Assembly: GCA_030146225.1 (NCBI GenBank)
Contig: JASLCA010000363.1
Coordinates: 1 to 12,024 of the forward strand
Direction: 5' to 3'
Source of the DNA: Sphingobacterium sp.
Lineage (GTDB): Bacteria > Bacteroidota > Bacteroidia > Sphingobacteriales > Sphingobacteriaceae
Length of the DNA: 12,024 nucleotides
Shown one piece after another: positions 1-6,798 of the stretch; the first letter of the stretch is position 1, and the number at the start of each line of letters is the position of its first letter. The translations under genes and the position numbers were made by a program. Below the pieces are notes generated by a model. The model was given only the letters and a program-made list of their open reading frames with translations. It was not told where the DNA came from and did no database searches.

Positions 1-45
1 TGGTACTATAAGTATTTCGTTCGTGCTGGAACACCTAAAATCTAA
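1..45 (+). CDS. C-terminal end of an unidentified protein (partial)
   Basis: Frame 1 is open from the window edge and reads WYYKYFVRAGTPKI before a TAA stop at 43-45. Only 14 residues are visible, rich in aromatic and basic side chains. That is too little to name a family. It lies on the same strand as the next gene and ends 92 bases before it. No hairpin terminator is visible between the two, so read-through is possible, although the next gene has its own candidate promoter. That these codons are a real gene end is inference from the open frame and the orderly spacing; a chance open frame of this length cannot be excluded. Confidence 0.45.
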   Translation, partial: WYYKYFVRAGTPKI

Positions 46-110
46 CATTAAGATTACAATAAGGAGCCTAAACTGAAAGCCAACAGGCTTATTCTTATGG
101 CATATTTGCG

Positions 111-118
111 TATGTTTG
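111..118 (+). promoter_or_regulatory. Candidate -7 promoter element for the 138-641 gene
   Basis: TATGTTTG matches the Bacteroidota -7 consensus TAnnTTTG exactly and sits 19 bases before the ATG, implying a very short leader. No TTG is present at the expected distance upstream, so the match is only half a promoter. Confidence 0.35.
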
Positions 119-137
119 CAACATATTTCAAAGCATT

Positions 138-641
138 ATGAGTAAAAGAACAAAAACCATCTTTTTAGGTTTGTGTATCATCGGGTCATTTTTTATCTAT
201 TGTGTATTTTATTATTCCAATATGCTTAAAAATGCGCCTTACCGTTTTTCTGATTTTGAATCCATCAATATTCAGTACGGCTTGCGTGACTCCATGTTGA
301 ATAGCTATAATACTGCAACGCAGGATTACCAGTACCTAAACAAATCCAATGAGCTTGTGAAGGAAAAACTAAAGCTTTCTGACGATGATTTGTTGTTTCT
401 ACATAGAAAAGCAATGGAGATGGGCTTTTGGAATGTGGATAATGATATGACTACCCCACGTGAGGACAGCACGGCTGGCTTAAAGGTTCCCCGTTATATT
501 TTAACCTATAGCTACAAGGATAAAAGTAAAGAGGTTGTTCTAGATGCGGACTATCCTGGCAACCAGAAGATGAAGGATGCTGCCAAGACTACCATAGAAA
601 AGGTATTAGATAGAATCAACGTTACCCAAGCGCGTAAATAA
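138..641 (+). CDS. Membrane-anchored protein of unknown function
   Basis: A 167-residue protein whose family I do not recognise. Residues 1-6 are basic (MSKRTK), followed by one hydrophobic segment at about 7-27, with no clear signal-peptidase site and no lipobox. This suggests a single N-terminal membrane anchor with the rest outside the cytoplasm. The soluble part has a charged, probably helical stretch (about 68-95), then two likely beta strands around 118-137 (YILTYSYKDKSKEVVLDAD), then a final amphipathic helix (about 143-160). The strand-strand-helix ending resembles small extracytoplasmic domains common in Sphingobacteriaceae proteins of unknown function, but that is only an impression. 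The start at 138 is the first ATG in this frame: in-frame stops lie at 60-62 and 69-71. A strong terminator follows 27 bases after the stop, so transcription ends with this gene. Function unknown. Confidence 0.75.
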   Translation: MSKRTKTIFLGLCIIGSFFIYCVFYYSNMLKNAPYRFSDFESINIQYGLRDSMLNSYNTATQDYQYLNKSNELVKEKLKLSDDDLLFLHRKAMEMGFWNVDNDMTTPREDSTAGLKVPRYILTYSYKDKSKEVVLDADYPGNQKMKDAAKTTIEKVLDRINVTQARK

Positions 642-668
642 GATGCTGAATCGATCACTATAAAGTAC

Positions 669-696
669 AAAACCTTCCTTTGGAAGGTTTTTTTTG
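669..696 (+). terminator. Rho-independent terminator after the 138-641 gene
   Basis: The arms AAAACCTTCC (669-678) and GGAAGGTTTT (682-691) pair perfectly across a TTT loop, and the plus strand runs into eight T's (688-695). A-rich sequence upstream could allow weak function in the other direction. Confidence 0.9.
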
Positions 697-871
697 TTTA
701 AGCCCGCTTGAGAGATGGTCTAAACTTATTCCATACTTAATAGGGAGCTAATATTAAGTTAACAGGCAAGCTGCATCTTTGTGTCAGAGTAATTTTTGTT
801 CATAATGTTATGGTTAGTATGCAGGCCTATTGTGAAATACGCTGTAGCAAGATTTGTTTGTTTCAAATGTG

Positions 872-907
872 AAAAAAGGTCGTTCTTTGGTTAGGGACGA
901 CCTTTTT
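872..907 (-). terminator. Terminator overlapping the 3' end of the mechanosensitive channel gene
   Basis: AAAAAGGTCGT (873-883) pairs with ACGACCTTTTT (897-907), and the minus strand then reads six T's (877-872). The stop codon (891-893) lies in the loop. The upstream arm therefore codes for the last residues (Lys-Gly-Arg) of the channel. With A's on one side and T's on the other it could also stop plus-strand transcription coming from the 138-641 side. Confidence 0.85.
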
Positions 908-2198
908 CATTTGCAAATGAGCGCAAATCATCGGATGCCGGCAATTCAAATACTTCTAAGTGAAAGTATTTAATAGCGGCAAAAAGATGGTCAAAGATGT
1001 CGGCCATTGCATTCTCATAGAATTCCCATTCGGTACTTGTGGTAAACATATAAAGCTCCAAGGGTAGCCCATGCTCATTTGGGGGTAGTTGTCGTACCAT
1101 TAACATCCTATCTTGATGTATATTGGGGTTGTTTTTAGCATAGCGTGTAATATAGGCTCTAAACATGCCGATATTGGTAATCCTACGTCCATTTACCAAA
1201 ACCGTGGAATCTGTATTGGCCTGGGCATTGAAGTCTTCAATCTCCTGCTGCCGTTCTTGGATAAATGCTGCTAAGAGCTGAATCTTTTTTAAGGCATCGA
1301 TTTCATCTTCTGTCAGGTACCGAATTGAGGAGATCTTAATATTGATGGCACGCTTAATACGGCGGCCTCCAAACTGCTGCATACCGCGGTAGTTTTTAAA
1401 GGAATCCGTCAGTAGGGTATGGGTGGGAATGGTTACAATTGTTTTGTCAAAGTTTTGCACCTTCACATTATTGAGGTTAATCTGTAAGACGGTTCCATCT
1501 GCACCATACTTGGTCATTTCAATCCAGTCGCCTACGCGAACTGAATCATTGGCAGATACCTGTATACTCGCTACAAAGCCTAATATGGTGTCCTTAAAGA
1601 CCAGCATCAGGATTGCTGAGGCAGCCCCTAAAGAGAGTAAGAAAGACCAAGGCGAGACGCCTGTAATAATAGAAAAGACAAACATCCCGCCAATAAATAT
1701 GAGGAAAATCTGAATAACCTGTAAGTAGCTGTCTAAGGGTTTGTCTACAAAGCTATTGCGCTCATGCACGATATCTCTTAAGGTTTTCAATACCCCATTG
1801 ATCAACCTATAAATCATAAAGACGATAAAGACTGTAGAGAGCTTAAATATAGCAGATGCCCATACAGGGGAGTCTACAAATACAATTGGTAGTAGTTGTT
1901 GGGCTATTAAAAGCGGGATAAGATGACTGATATTATCCAGAATCTTATGTTCAATGAGTAGATCGTCCCAGGTCGTCTTGGTGCGCTGGATAATCTTTAC
2001 AAAGACTGATTTTAATATTTTTCGGATGATATAATCAATTAAGATCAAGCCTGTCACAATCCCTATCAAGAGGAGTGTAGAGGTGATAAATTGAGACAGA
2101 TCACCACTTAAGCCCGTCTTTTCCATCTGGGCTAAGGACCAATCAAAAACCTTATTGTTTCGAGTTGAATCTACAGTTATAAAGTCGTTATTTTCCAT
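891..2198 (-). CDS. ybdG: YbdG-type (MscS superfamily) mechanosensitive ion channel
   Basis: A 435-residue inner-membrane channel of the MscS superfamily. The C-terminal half closely resembles E. coli YbdG (about 415 residues): NGRRITNIGMFRAYI at 336-350, then HQDRMLMVRQLPP and the GLPLELYMF stretch at 361-385. Channels of this kind open under membrane tension and relieve osmotic stress. Hydrophobic segments lie at about 38-58, 88-108, 113-135 and 158-180. The pore-lining helix with its Gly/Ala-rich face is at about 182-213, followed by the beta-rich MscS middle domain (about 214-265). The longest open frame would begin at a GTG at 2246, but that GTG lies inside the terminator of the upstream gene, so I start at the ATG at 2198. 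TATATTTG (2214-2207) sits just upstream and could be its -7 element. The gene ends in its own terminator, so it is probably transcribed alone. Confidence 0.93.
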   Translation of the reverse strand: MENNDFITVDSTRNNKVFDWSLAQMEKTGLSGDLSQFITSTLLLIGIVTGLILIDYIIRKILKSVFVKIIQRTKTTWDDLLIEHKILDNISHLIPLLIAQQLLPIVFVDSPVWASAIFKLSTVFIVFMIYRLINGVLKTLRDIVHERNSFVDKPLDSYLQVIQIFLIFIGGMFVFSIITGVSPWSFLLSLGAASAILMLVFKDTILGFVASIQVSANDSVRVGDWIEMTKYGADGTVLQINLNNVKVQNFDKTIVTIPTHTLLTDSFKNYRGMQQFGGRRIKRAINIKISSIRYLTEDEIDALKKIQLLAAFIQERQQEIEDFNAQANTDSTVLVNGRRITNIGMFRAYITRYAKNNPNIHQDRMLMVRQLPPNEHGLPLELYMFTTSTEWEFYENAMADIFDHLFAAIKYFHLEVFELPASDDLRSFANEKGRP

Positions 2199-2206
2199 GT
2201 GCGTAA

Positions 2207-2214
2207 CAAATATA
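2207..2214 (-). promoter_or_regulatory. Candidate -7 promoter element for the channel gene
   Basis: On the minus strand this reads TATATTTG, an exact TAnnTTTG match 8 bases before the ATG at 2198. If used, the message would be nearly leaderless. No TTG lies at 17-23 bases upstream, because that stretch is the terminator stem, so support is partial. Confidence 0.35.
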
Positions 2215-2222
2215 CATAAAAG

Positions 2223-2251
2223 CAAAAAAGTGACGCGTAGCGTCACTTTTT
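2223..2251 (-). terminator. Terminator of the BFN-nupG transcript
   Basis: A perfect inverted repeat: AAAAAGTGACGC (2225-2236) and GCGTCACTTTTT (2240-2251) with a 3-base loop, 4 bases after the permease stop codon. The minus strand ends in six T's (2229-2224). Its symmetry (A's before, T's after on both strands) would make it active in both directions. Confidence 0.92.
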
Positions 2252-2255
2252 AATA

Positions 2256-3617
2256 TTATAAGGTTGTCCTATCGTGCTTATGCTTAAAGAGGACAGCAAA
2301 GAGTATCGCAATCACTAGCGTATAGCCTGCAAAGGCTAACCAGATGTTGTGCCAGTCCTTTAAAAAGATATGGGCACTTAGGATACCGCTATTTCCAATG
2401 GCAACGCCTTGAGCTTGAACAAGGCTGATTAAAGTATTATTGCTCGCCTCGGTATGTAGGTAGCTGGCCAAGGCATTGATATCCGTAAAGGATAGGGTGA
2501 AATACTGGTCTATAGCCCAGCCCGATATTAAGCTTCCCAAGACAGCTCCAAATCCATTGGTCATCATCATAAATAAGCCCTGTGCAGAGCTTCTAATATG
2601 CGAGTTGGTGGAGGTTTCTACAAATAATGAACCTGAGATATTGAAGAAATCAAAGGCCATACCATATACAATGCAGGAGAGTACGATCATCCATAAGCCT
2701 GCTCCTGGATCTCCATAAGCAAACAAGCCAAATCGAAGCACCCAAGCAAACATGGATATTAACATAACGTTCTTTATCCCAAATCGTTTTAGAAAGAAGG
2801 GTATAGCTAGGATAAACAAGGTCTCAGATATTTGGGAGATCGACATAATAATGGTCGAAAACTTTACGACAATGGAGTCCGCATACTTTGGGTAAAACTT
2901 AAATTCATCCAAAAATACATCCCCATAGGCATTGGTTAATTGTAGTGCACCGCCCAAAAACATGGAGAAGATAAAGAACAAAGCCATCTTATAATTGCTG
3001 AATAGCTTGAAGGCTTCCAGCCCAAATGTTTGGACAAAGGTTTGGTTCTCCGACTTACTATTCTTGGGAGGACATTTAGGCAATGTCAGGGCAAACAGAC
3101 TTAAGGCTACTGCGGCAGCTCCTGCAATATGAAATTGATGTGCAGTAGCTTTATTCCCCGTTAAGTTGACAAGCCACATGGCTGCAATAAAGCCTACCGT
3201 ACCCCAAACTCGAATGGGCGGGAATGATTTAACTAAATCATAATTGCCAGAGGTAAGTGCCGTATAGGATATTGAATTTGATAAGGCTAGGGTGGGCATG
3301 TAGAAACACATGGCCAATAGGATTACGTAAAAGAATACCTGCGGGTCATTTACTTGGGGTAGATAGATAAGCGTGACTGCGTAGAGGAGGTGTAAGATGC
3401 TGTAAAGTTTTTCAGCATTGATCCAACGGTCTGCTATAATCCCCATAAGGGTCGGCATAAAGAGTGAGGCGATGCCCATGGTGGCGAAGATTGCACCAAA
3501 TTGGGTGCCGTCCCAATTTTTAGTGCCAAACCAGTAGTTCGCTATTGTGATTAACCAAGCCCCCCAAACAAAAAATTGGAAGAAACTCATAATGGTTAAT
3601 CGTAGTTTGACTGACAT
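2256..3617 (-). CDS. nupG: Nucleoside:H+ symporter, NupG-like MFS permease
   Basis: A 453-residue, probably 12-helix inner-membrane carrier of the nucleoside:H+ symporter family in the major facilitator superfamily. It aligns by eye with E. coli NupG along its length: FFQFFVWGAWL at 12-22, FMPTLMGIIADRW at 53-65, FPPIRVWGTVGFI at 132-144, SISQISETLFILAIPFFLKR at 259-278, AFDFFNISGSLFVE at 321-334 and SSAQGLFMMMTNGFG at 343-357. It should import purine and pyrimidine nucleosides with protons; the exact range cannot be read from sequence. E. coli NupG has 418 residues. Here the loop between the last two helices (about 372-420) is roughly 35-40 residues longer, which I believe is usual in Bacteroidota homologues. 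The start is the ATG 13 bases after the stop of the nuclease gene, so the two are probably co-transcribed. A strong terminator follows. Confidence 0.95.
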   Translation of the reverse strand: MSVKLRLTIMSFFQFFVWGAWLITIANYWFGTKNWDGTQFGAIFATMGIASLFMPTLMGIIADRWINAEKLYSILHLLYAVTLIYLPQVNDPQVFFYVILLAMCFYMPTLALSNSISYTALTSGNYDLVKSFPPIRVWGTVGFIAAMWLVNLTGNKATAHQFHIAGAAAVALSLFALTLPKCPPKNSKSENQTFVQTFGLEAFKLFSNYKMALFFIFSMFLGGALQLTNAYGDVFLDEFKFYPKYADSIVVKFSTIIMSISQISETLFILAIPFFLKRFGIKNVMLISMFAWVLRFGLFAYGDPGAGLWMIVLSCIVYGMAFDFFNISGSLFVETSTNSHIRSSAQGLFMMMTNGFGAVLGSLISGWAIDQYFTLSFTDINALASYLHTEASNNTLISLVQAQGVAIGNSGILSAHIFLKDWHNIWLAFAGYTLVIAILFAVLFKHKHDRTTL

Positions 3618-3630
3618 ATGATAGAATTAA

Positions 3631-4260
3631 TTAAGATTTTCTTCTTTGGATTTCGTCGCGAATCTTTGCGGCAGTCTCATACTGTTCGCTTTCAATTGCC
3701 TTGTTAAGGTCAGTCTCCAGTTGTTCATCACTTAAACTGTCATAGGTCGTTTTACGCTTTTTTTGGAGCGGTTCTTCTTCTTCGGTCTTAAAGACAGCAT
3801 CCTCCTGGGCGGTAGGATTGTCCAAGTTTTCTAAGAAAGCTAAATCATTGGATTCAATCACGATTCCAGATGCATCCATTATAAAGTCATAGGTGTATAT
3901 GGGCGCATTAAAGCGAACCGCTAAGGCCACTGCATCTGAGGTTCGGGCATCTATTTCTATAGGGCTTCCACCATTGGAACAGCTAATTCTGGCATAGAAA
4001 ATACCATCAATCAGGTTGTAGATCAATACTTCCTGAATAACAATACTAAAAGTGTCCGCGAAGGTTTTAAAAAGATCATGTGTTAATGGTCTACTGGGCT
4101 GCATCTTTTCGATCTCAACCGCAATAGCTTGTGCTTCAAACCCGCCGATAATAATAGGTAAACGACGGTTTCCTCCAACTTCTCCTAATACCAAAGCATA
4201 GGCGCCAGATTGTGTTTGACTATAGGATAATCCAACAATATCTAATTTGATTTTCTTCAT
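3631..4260 (-). CDS. Bifunctional nuclease (BFN) domain protein with C-terminal UVR motif
   Basis: A 209-residue cytoplasmic protein in two parts. Residues 1-140 form a bifunctional nuclease (DUF151) domain, with the conserved stretches GEVGGNRRLPIIIG (26-39), EAQAIAVEIE (42-51), RPLTHDL (57-63) and IDARTSDAVALAVRFNAPIY (103-122). Plant members of the family are reported to cleave both RNA and DNA; activity in bacterial members is little tested. After a charged linker (about 150-172, acidic then KKRK), residues 176-206 match the UVR helical hairpin of UvrB/UvrC and Clp-family adaptors (DEQLETDLNKAIESEQYE, then TAAKIRDEI), which usually mediates protein-protein contacts. This domain pair is common in Bacteroidota. 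The start ATG at 4260 gives the standard MKKIKLDIVGLS opening. The permease follows 13 bases downstream. The etfA terminator at 4303-4346 lies just upstream, so a promoter should lie within 4261-4303; I see only an imperfect -7 match there (CATCTTTG, 4288-4281). Confidence 0.92.
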   Translation of the reverse strand: MKKIKLDIVGLSYSQTQSGAYALVLGEVGGNRRLPIIIGGFEAQAIAVEIEKMQPSRPLTHDLFKTFADTFSIVIQEVLIYNLIDGIFYARISCSNGGSPIEIDARTSDAVALAVRFNAPIYTYDFIMDASGIVIESNDLAFLENLDNPTAQEDAVFKTEEEEPLQKKRKTTYDSLSDEQLETDLNKAIESEQYETAAKIRDEIQRRKS

Positions 4261-4302
4261 TCTTAAACCCTTACAGAAAACAAAGATGCTAATATTCGCG
4301 GC

Positions 4303-4346
4303 AAAATAAAAATGGCCAGACGTAATATATTAGTGTCTAGCCATTT
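4303..4346 (-). terminator. Terminator of the etfBA operon
   Basis: On the minus strand AAATGGCTAGAC (4346-4335) pairs with GTCTGGCCATTT (4321-4310), including one U-G wobble, across a 13-base loop. The minus strand then continues into TTTATTTT. On the plus strand the same position would be a C-A mismatch, which supports minus-strand use. Confidence 0.85.
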
Positions 4347-4367
4347 ACTTTGTTTCAATGTATCTGT

Positions 4368-5342
4368 TTAGTTGTTTTTATACGCTTTAAATGCTTCAAT
4401 AAGCTTGGGGACGATTTCAAAAGCGTCACCTACGATGCCATAATCCGCAACTTTGAAGAATGGGGCTTCTGGATCCTTATTGATTACAACAATGGTTTTT
4501 GAGGAGCTAACCCCTGCTAAATGCTGTATTGCACCGGAGATGCCTATGGCAATATAAAGGTTCGGACTTACTGCAATCCCTGTCTGTCCAACGTGCTCAG
4601 CATGGGGTCTCCAACCAGCATCTGAGACAGGCTTAGAACAGGCTGTAGCGGCTCCTAATACTTCGGCAAGTTCTTCGATCATACCCCAGTTTTCTGGGCC
4701 TTTCATTCCTCTTCCTGCGGAAACGACAATTTCAGCTTCTGGTAAGGAAACCTTGTCCGTAGCACGCACTATTTCTTTAATGACTGTCGATAGATCTGAA
4801 GCGGCTACAGCTGCTTGGTAGTTTTCTATGCTGACAGTTACTGGGTTTTCTTGAAGCTCAAAGGCATTATTGCTCAGCGATATTACACGATTTGCGGCAG
4901 TTAATTGCTCGGTGGCAATGGCTTTACTGGAGAAAACACTTCTTTTAATCTCCCAGGTATCCCCTGAAATGCTAGGCAGCGCAATAGCTGCAACGCCTAA
5001 GGCTGCATCTAGTTTAGCAGCAATGCGAGGTGCTAAGCCTTTTCCACTAAAGGTATTGGATAAAAGTATGGTACTTGCCCCTTTGCTATTAGCAACTTCA
5101 GCAATCACCGAAGCATAGGCTTGGTTAACAAATTTGCCCAGTTCTTCTGTGTTTACTTGGATTACCTTTGCAATCCCATATTGTCCTACTTTGTTAAGTT
5201 CAGCGGCATCAACTTTCCCGATACTAATTGCCTGTACCTCTTGGTTGGTAAGGTCCGCAACAGCTTTGGCATAAGAAAGCACCTCAAAAGCAGATTTCTT
5301 AAATACGCCGTCTGCATTTTCTATATATACTAATATTGACAT
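4368..5342 (-). CDS. etfA: Electron transfer flavoprotein subunit alpha
   Basis: A 324-residue alpha subunit (usual length about 310-330) of the soluble heterodimeric ETF. ETF carries FAD and takes electrons from acyl-CoA and related dehydrogenases to the quinone pool through ETF:quinone oxidoreductase. The N-terminal half (1-about 190) is the ETF alpha/beta fold. The C-terminal FAD-binding domain is intact: SAGRGMKGPENW (208-219), CSKPVSDAGWRPHAEHVGQTG (start at 235), LYIAIGISGAIQHLAG (262-277), VINKDPEAPFFKVADYG (286-302) and the closing GDAFEIVPKL. Many ETFs have Arg-Ala or Arg-Pro where this one has Lys-Pro (K237-P238); I recall this as normal for Bacteroidota and do not read it as a defect. 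It starts 22 bases after the etfB stop, so the two subunits share a message, and it ends in the operon's terminator. No acyl-CoA dehydrogenase or ETF:quinone oxidoreductase gene is in the window, so its partners lie elsewhere. Confidence 0.97.
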   Translation of the reverse strand: MSILVYIENADGVFKKSAFEVLSYAKAVADLTNQEVQAISIGKVDAAELNKVGQYGIAKVIQVNTEELGKFVNQAYASVIAEVANSKGASTILLSNTFSGKGLAPRIAAKLDAALGVAAIALPSISGDTWEIKRSVFSSKAIATEQLTAANRVISLSNNAFELQENPVTVSIENYQAAVAASDLSTVIKEIVRATDKVSLPEAEIVVSAGRGMKGPENWGMIEELAEVLGAATACSKPVSDAGWRPHAEHVGQTGIAVSPNLYIAIGISGAIQHLAGVSSSKTIVVINKDPEAPFFKVADYGIVGDAFEIVPKLIEAFKAYKNN

Positions 5343-5364
5343 AAAATTCTTCTTAAAAGGGTTA

Positions 5365-6102
5365 TTAAATTACTTTCGCTTCACTGTGTAGACGTTGTAC
5401 TAAGTCTGCTACCTCATTGCTATCAATCAGCTTCACTGCACCTCTTGCGGCAGGGCTTTCATAACTACTAATATTCGATAATGCAGGGACTTCCACTGCT
5501 TCGATAACGTTTAGTGGTTTAGTACGGGCAGTCATAATGCCACGCATATTTGGGATTTTAGCTTCCGCTACTCCCTCAGCAGTTCCAACGACTAAGGGCA
5601 GGGTTGCGGTAAGGATTTCCTTCCCACCTTCGATCTCGCGCTCTACAGTAGCAGCATTGCCATCTAGCTCTAGTTTTTTAGCAATTGAAACAGAGGGGAT
5701 ACCTAATAGCTCCGCAATATAGGCTTGTACTTGCGTACCATTGTAATCAATAGATTCTCTACCTGTAAGGATAAGATCAAATTGTTGAGACTTGGCATAG
5801 GCCGCAATCTGATGCGCCACAAACCAAGCATCCCGCGCAACTGCATTTACACGTACTGCTTCATCTGCACCAACCGCTAAAGCTTTGCGTATAGTGGCTT
5901 CTGAAGCAACTTCGCCAACGTGTATTACCGTAACGCTTGCCTTCCCACCTTCGGCCAGTTCTACAGCCTTGGAGAGTGCGATTTCATCATAAGGATTGAT
6001 AATAAACTGCACGCCGGCACTATTGAAGGTGCTATTGTTGTCGGTGAATGTTATTTTAGATGTGGTATCAGGCACATTGCTTATGCAAACTAATATTTTC
6101 AT
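5365..6102 (-). CDS. etfB: Electron transfer flavoprotein subunit beta
   Basis: A 245-residue beta subunit (family about 245-265), first gene of the etfBA operon. It pairs with EtfA and binds structural AMP. The opening MKILVCISNVPDT (1-13), INPYDEIALSKAVEL (35-49), the adenine-nucleotide region LTGRESIDYNGTQ (112-124), and the beta-subunit signature with EREIEGGKEILTATLP (154-169), EGVAEAKIPNMRGIM (176-190) are all present. No gaps or frameshifts are visible. A well-spaced promoter lies upstream (TTG at 6205-6203, TAGGTTTG at 6182-6175), giving a leader of roughly 65 bases that contains an inverted repeat (6129-6136), a plausible regulator site. Substrate dehydrogenases cannot be deduced from ETF alone; fatty-acid or branched-chain amino-acid oxidation is the usual role. 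Confidence 0.97.
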   Translation of the reverse strand: MKILVCISNVPDTTSKITFTDNNSTFNSAGVQFIINPYDEIALSKAVELAEGGKASVTVIHVGEVASEATIRKALAVGADEAVRVNAVARDAWFVAHQIAAYAKSQQFDLILTGRESIDYNGTQVQAYIAELLGIPSVSIAKKLELDGNAATVEREIEGGKEILTATLPLVVGTAEGVAEAKIPNMRGIMTARTKPLNVIEAVEVPALSNISSYESPAARGAVKLIDSNEVADLVQRLHSEAKVI

Positions 6103-6120
6103 ACTGTATCATTATTTTAT

Positions 6121-6138
6121 GAACGTCGGAACGTTCGG
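6121..6138. promoter_or_regulatory. Repeated GAACGT motif with inner palindrome in the etfB leader
   Basis: GAACGT occurs twice, at 6121-6126 and 6129-6134, and the second copy is part of the perfect 8-base palindrome GAACGTTC (6129-6136). The site lies between the predicted etfB transcription start (about 6168) and the ATG, where a repressor would block elongation. Many fatty-acid-responsive TetR-type repressors use short palindromes of this kind; that link is inference, and the palindrome is short enough to be chance. Confidence 0.3.
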
Positions 6139-6174
6139 TTTAAATCAAACGGTTGTTTTGTATACCTACTTTAA

Positions 6175-6205
6175 CAAACCTATCATTTTTTTAAAGGAAT
6201 TACAA
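6175..6205 (-). promoter_or_regulatory. Promoter of the etfBA operon
   Basis: On the minus strand TTG (6205-6203) is followed after 20 bases by TAGGTTTG (6182-6175), an exact match to the Bacteroidota -33/-7 pattern TTG-N17-23-TAnnTTTG. The start point should fall near 6168, about 65 bases before the etfB ATG. The rest of the etfB-TPR gap is AT-rich with only short inverted repeats and the opposite promoter. Confidence 0.6.
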
Positions 6206-6376
6206 TACATATAATGCAGACTTCTGACTAAATTTTTAGCCTGCTATTTTATGATTTTGTAAAATCTTGTCTTCACTCCCTTGTAAAACGGCTGTTTAGC
6301 TCGAATTGTTTTAGATTTTTTAGGTTTTTAGCAAAAAATGCTATGAAATAGCTAAGGTCAATGAATTGTCATTTTT

Positions 6377-6390
6377 CTATGCTTGCATAG
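6377..6390. repeat. Inverted repeat CTATGC-TT-GCATAG upstream of the TPR gene
   Basis: A perfect 6+6 base inverted repeat with a 2-base centre, too tight for a good RNA hairpin and better suited to a dimeric DNA-binding protein. It ends 11 bases before the TTG of the downstream promoter. A related GCTATGAAATAGC inverted repeat lies at 6340-6352. Either could be an operator; no regulator gene is near. Confidence 0.3.
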
Positions 6391-6401
6391 TAATTAAAGC
6401 T

Positions 6402-6435
6402 TTGACTTTTCATTTGCTTAGTTTTTGTATTTTTG
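6402..6435 (+). promoter_or_regulatory. Promoter of the TPR-like gene
   Basis: TTG (6402-6404), 23 bases, then TATTTTTG (6428-6435), an exact TAnnTTTG match at the upper end of the allowed spacing. The start point would fall near 6442, leaving a leader of about 14 bases before the ATG at 6456. No Shine-Dalgarno site is visible, as is usual in this phylum. Confidence 0.55.
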
Positions 6436-6455
6436 TAATCTAAACAAGCAATATA

Positions 6456-6797
6456 ATGTCAAATAGAACTGCAGATCTGCTGGCTTTCTTAAGCGAAAGT
6501 CCTAATGATCCCTTTTTAAAATATGCCTTAACCATGGAATACAAGAAAATGGGGGAGGATCAACTAGTAAGGGCTGGATTTGAGGATTTAATCCAAAATC
6601 ATGGGGATTATGTAGGCACCTATTACCATTATGCCAAGTTCTTAGAACTTGCAGGGGAGAAGGACAAGGCGTTGCAGATTTATCAAATAGGCATGGAGGT
6701 GGCTCAACGCCTTAAAAACCGTCATGCGTATGGCGAATTGCAATCCGCCTATAAGTTAGCGATGGGCTTAGATGAAGATGATTGGGAGGACGATTAG
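6456..6797 (+). CDS. Small TPR-like protein of unknown role
   Basis: A 113-residue, probably cytoplasmic, all-helical protein without signal peptide or membrane segment. Residues about 19-50 and 53-86 each look like one tetratricopeptide-type helix pair (FLKYALTMEYKKMGE, and GTYYHYAKFLELAGEKDKAL followed by QIYQIGMEVA), with the small residues expected at helix packing positions. TPR repeats bind other proteins. The C-terminus is strongly acidic (DEDDWEDD, 106-113). Short proteins of this shape are widely conserved in Bacteroidota, but I know of no assigned function. It is a single-gene unit with its own promoter. Its TAG stop is one base from the stop of the convergent lutB-like gene with no terminator between, so the two messages must overlap at their 3' ends or rely on another way of ending. 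Confidence 0.85.
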   Translation: MSNRTADLLAFLSESPNDPFLKYALTMEYKKMGEDQLVRAGFEDLIQNHGDYVGTYYHYAKFLELAGEKDKALQIYQIGMEVAQRLKNRHAYGELQSAYKLAMGLDEDDWEDD

Positions 6798-6798
6798 T

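Noticed and set aside
73..141. A short leader frame (CTG at 73 or ATG at 97) ending in TGA that overlaps the ATG at 138, preceded by AAGGAG at 61-66.
   Set aside because: It looks like a coupled leader peptide, but an exact -7 promoter element lies at 111-118, inside it, and Shine-Dalgarno use is weak in this phylum. The ATGA overlap is easily chance.
805..894. A 29-codon plus-strand frame (ATG 805, TAG 892-894) that runs into the 872-907 hairpin.
   Set aside because: No convincing promoter or ribosome site (nearest string TAATTTTTG has one base too many), and the hairpin is fully explained as the channel gene terminator.
4870..5333. Open frames on the plus strand opposite etfA and etfB.
   Set aside because: They are antisense shadows of strongly conserved ETF coding sequence and have no promoter or recognisable domain.
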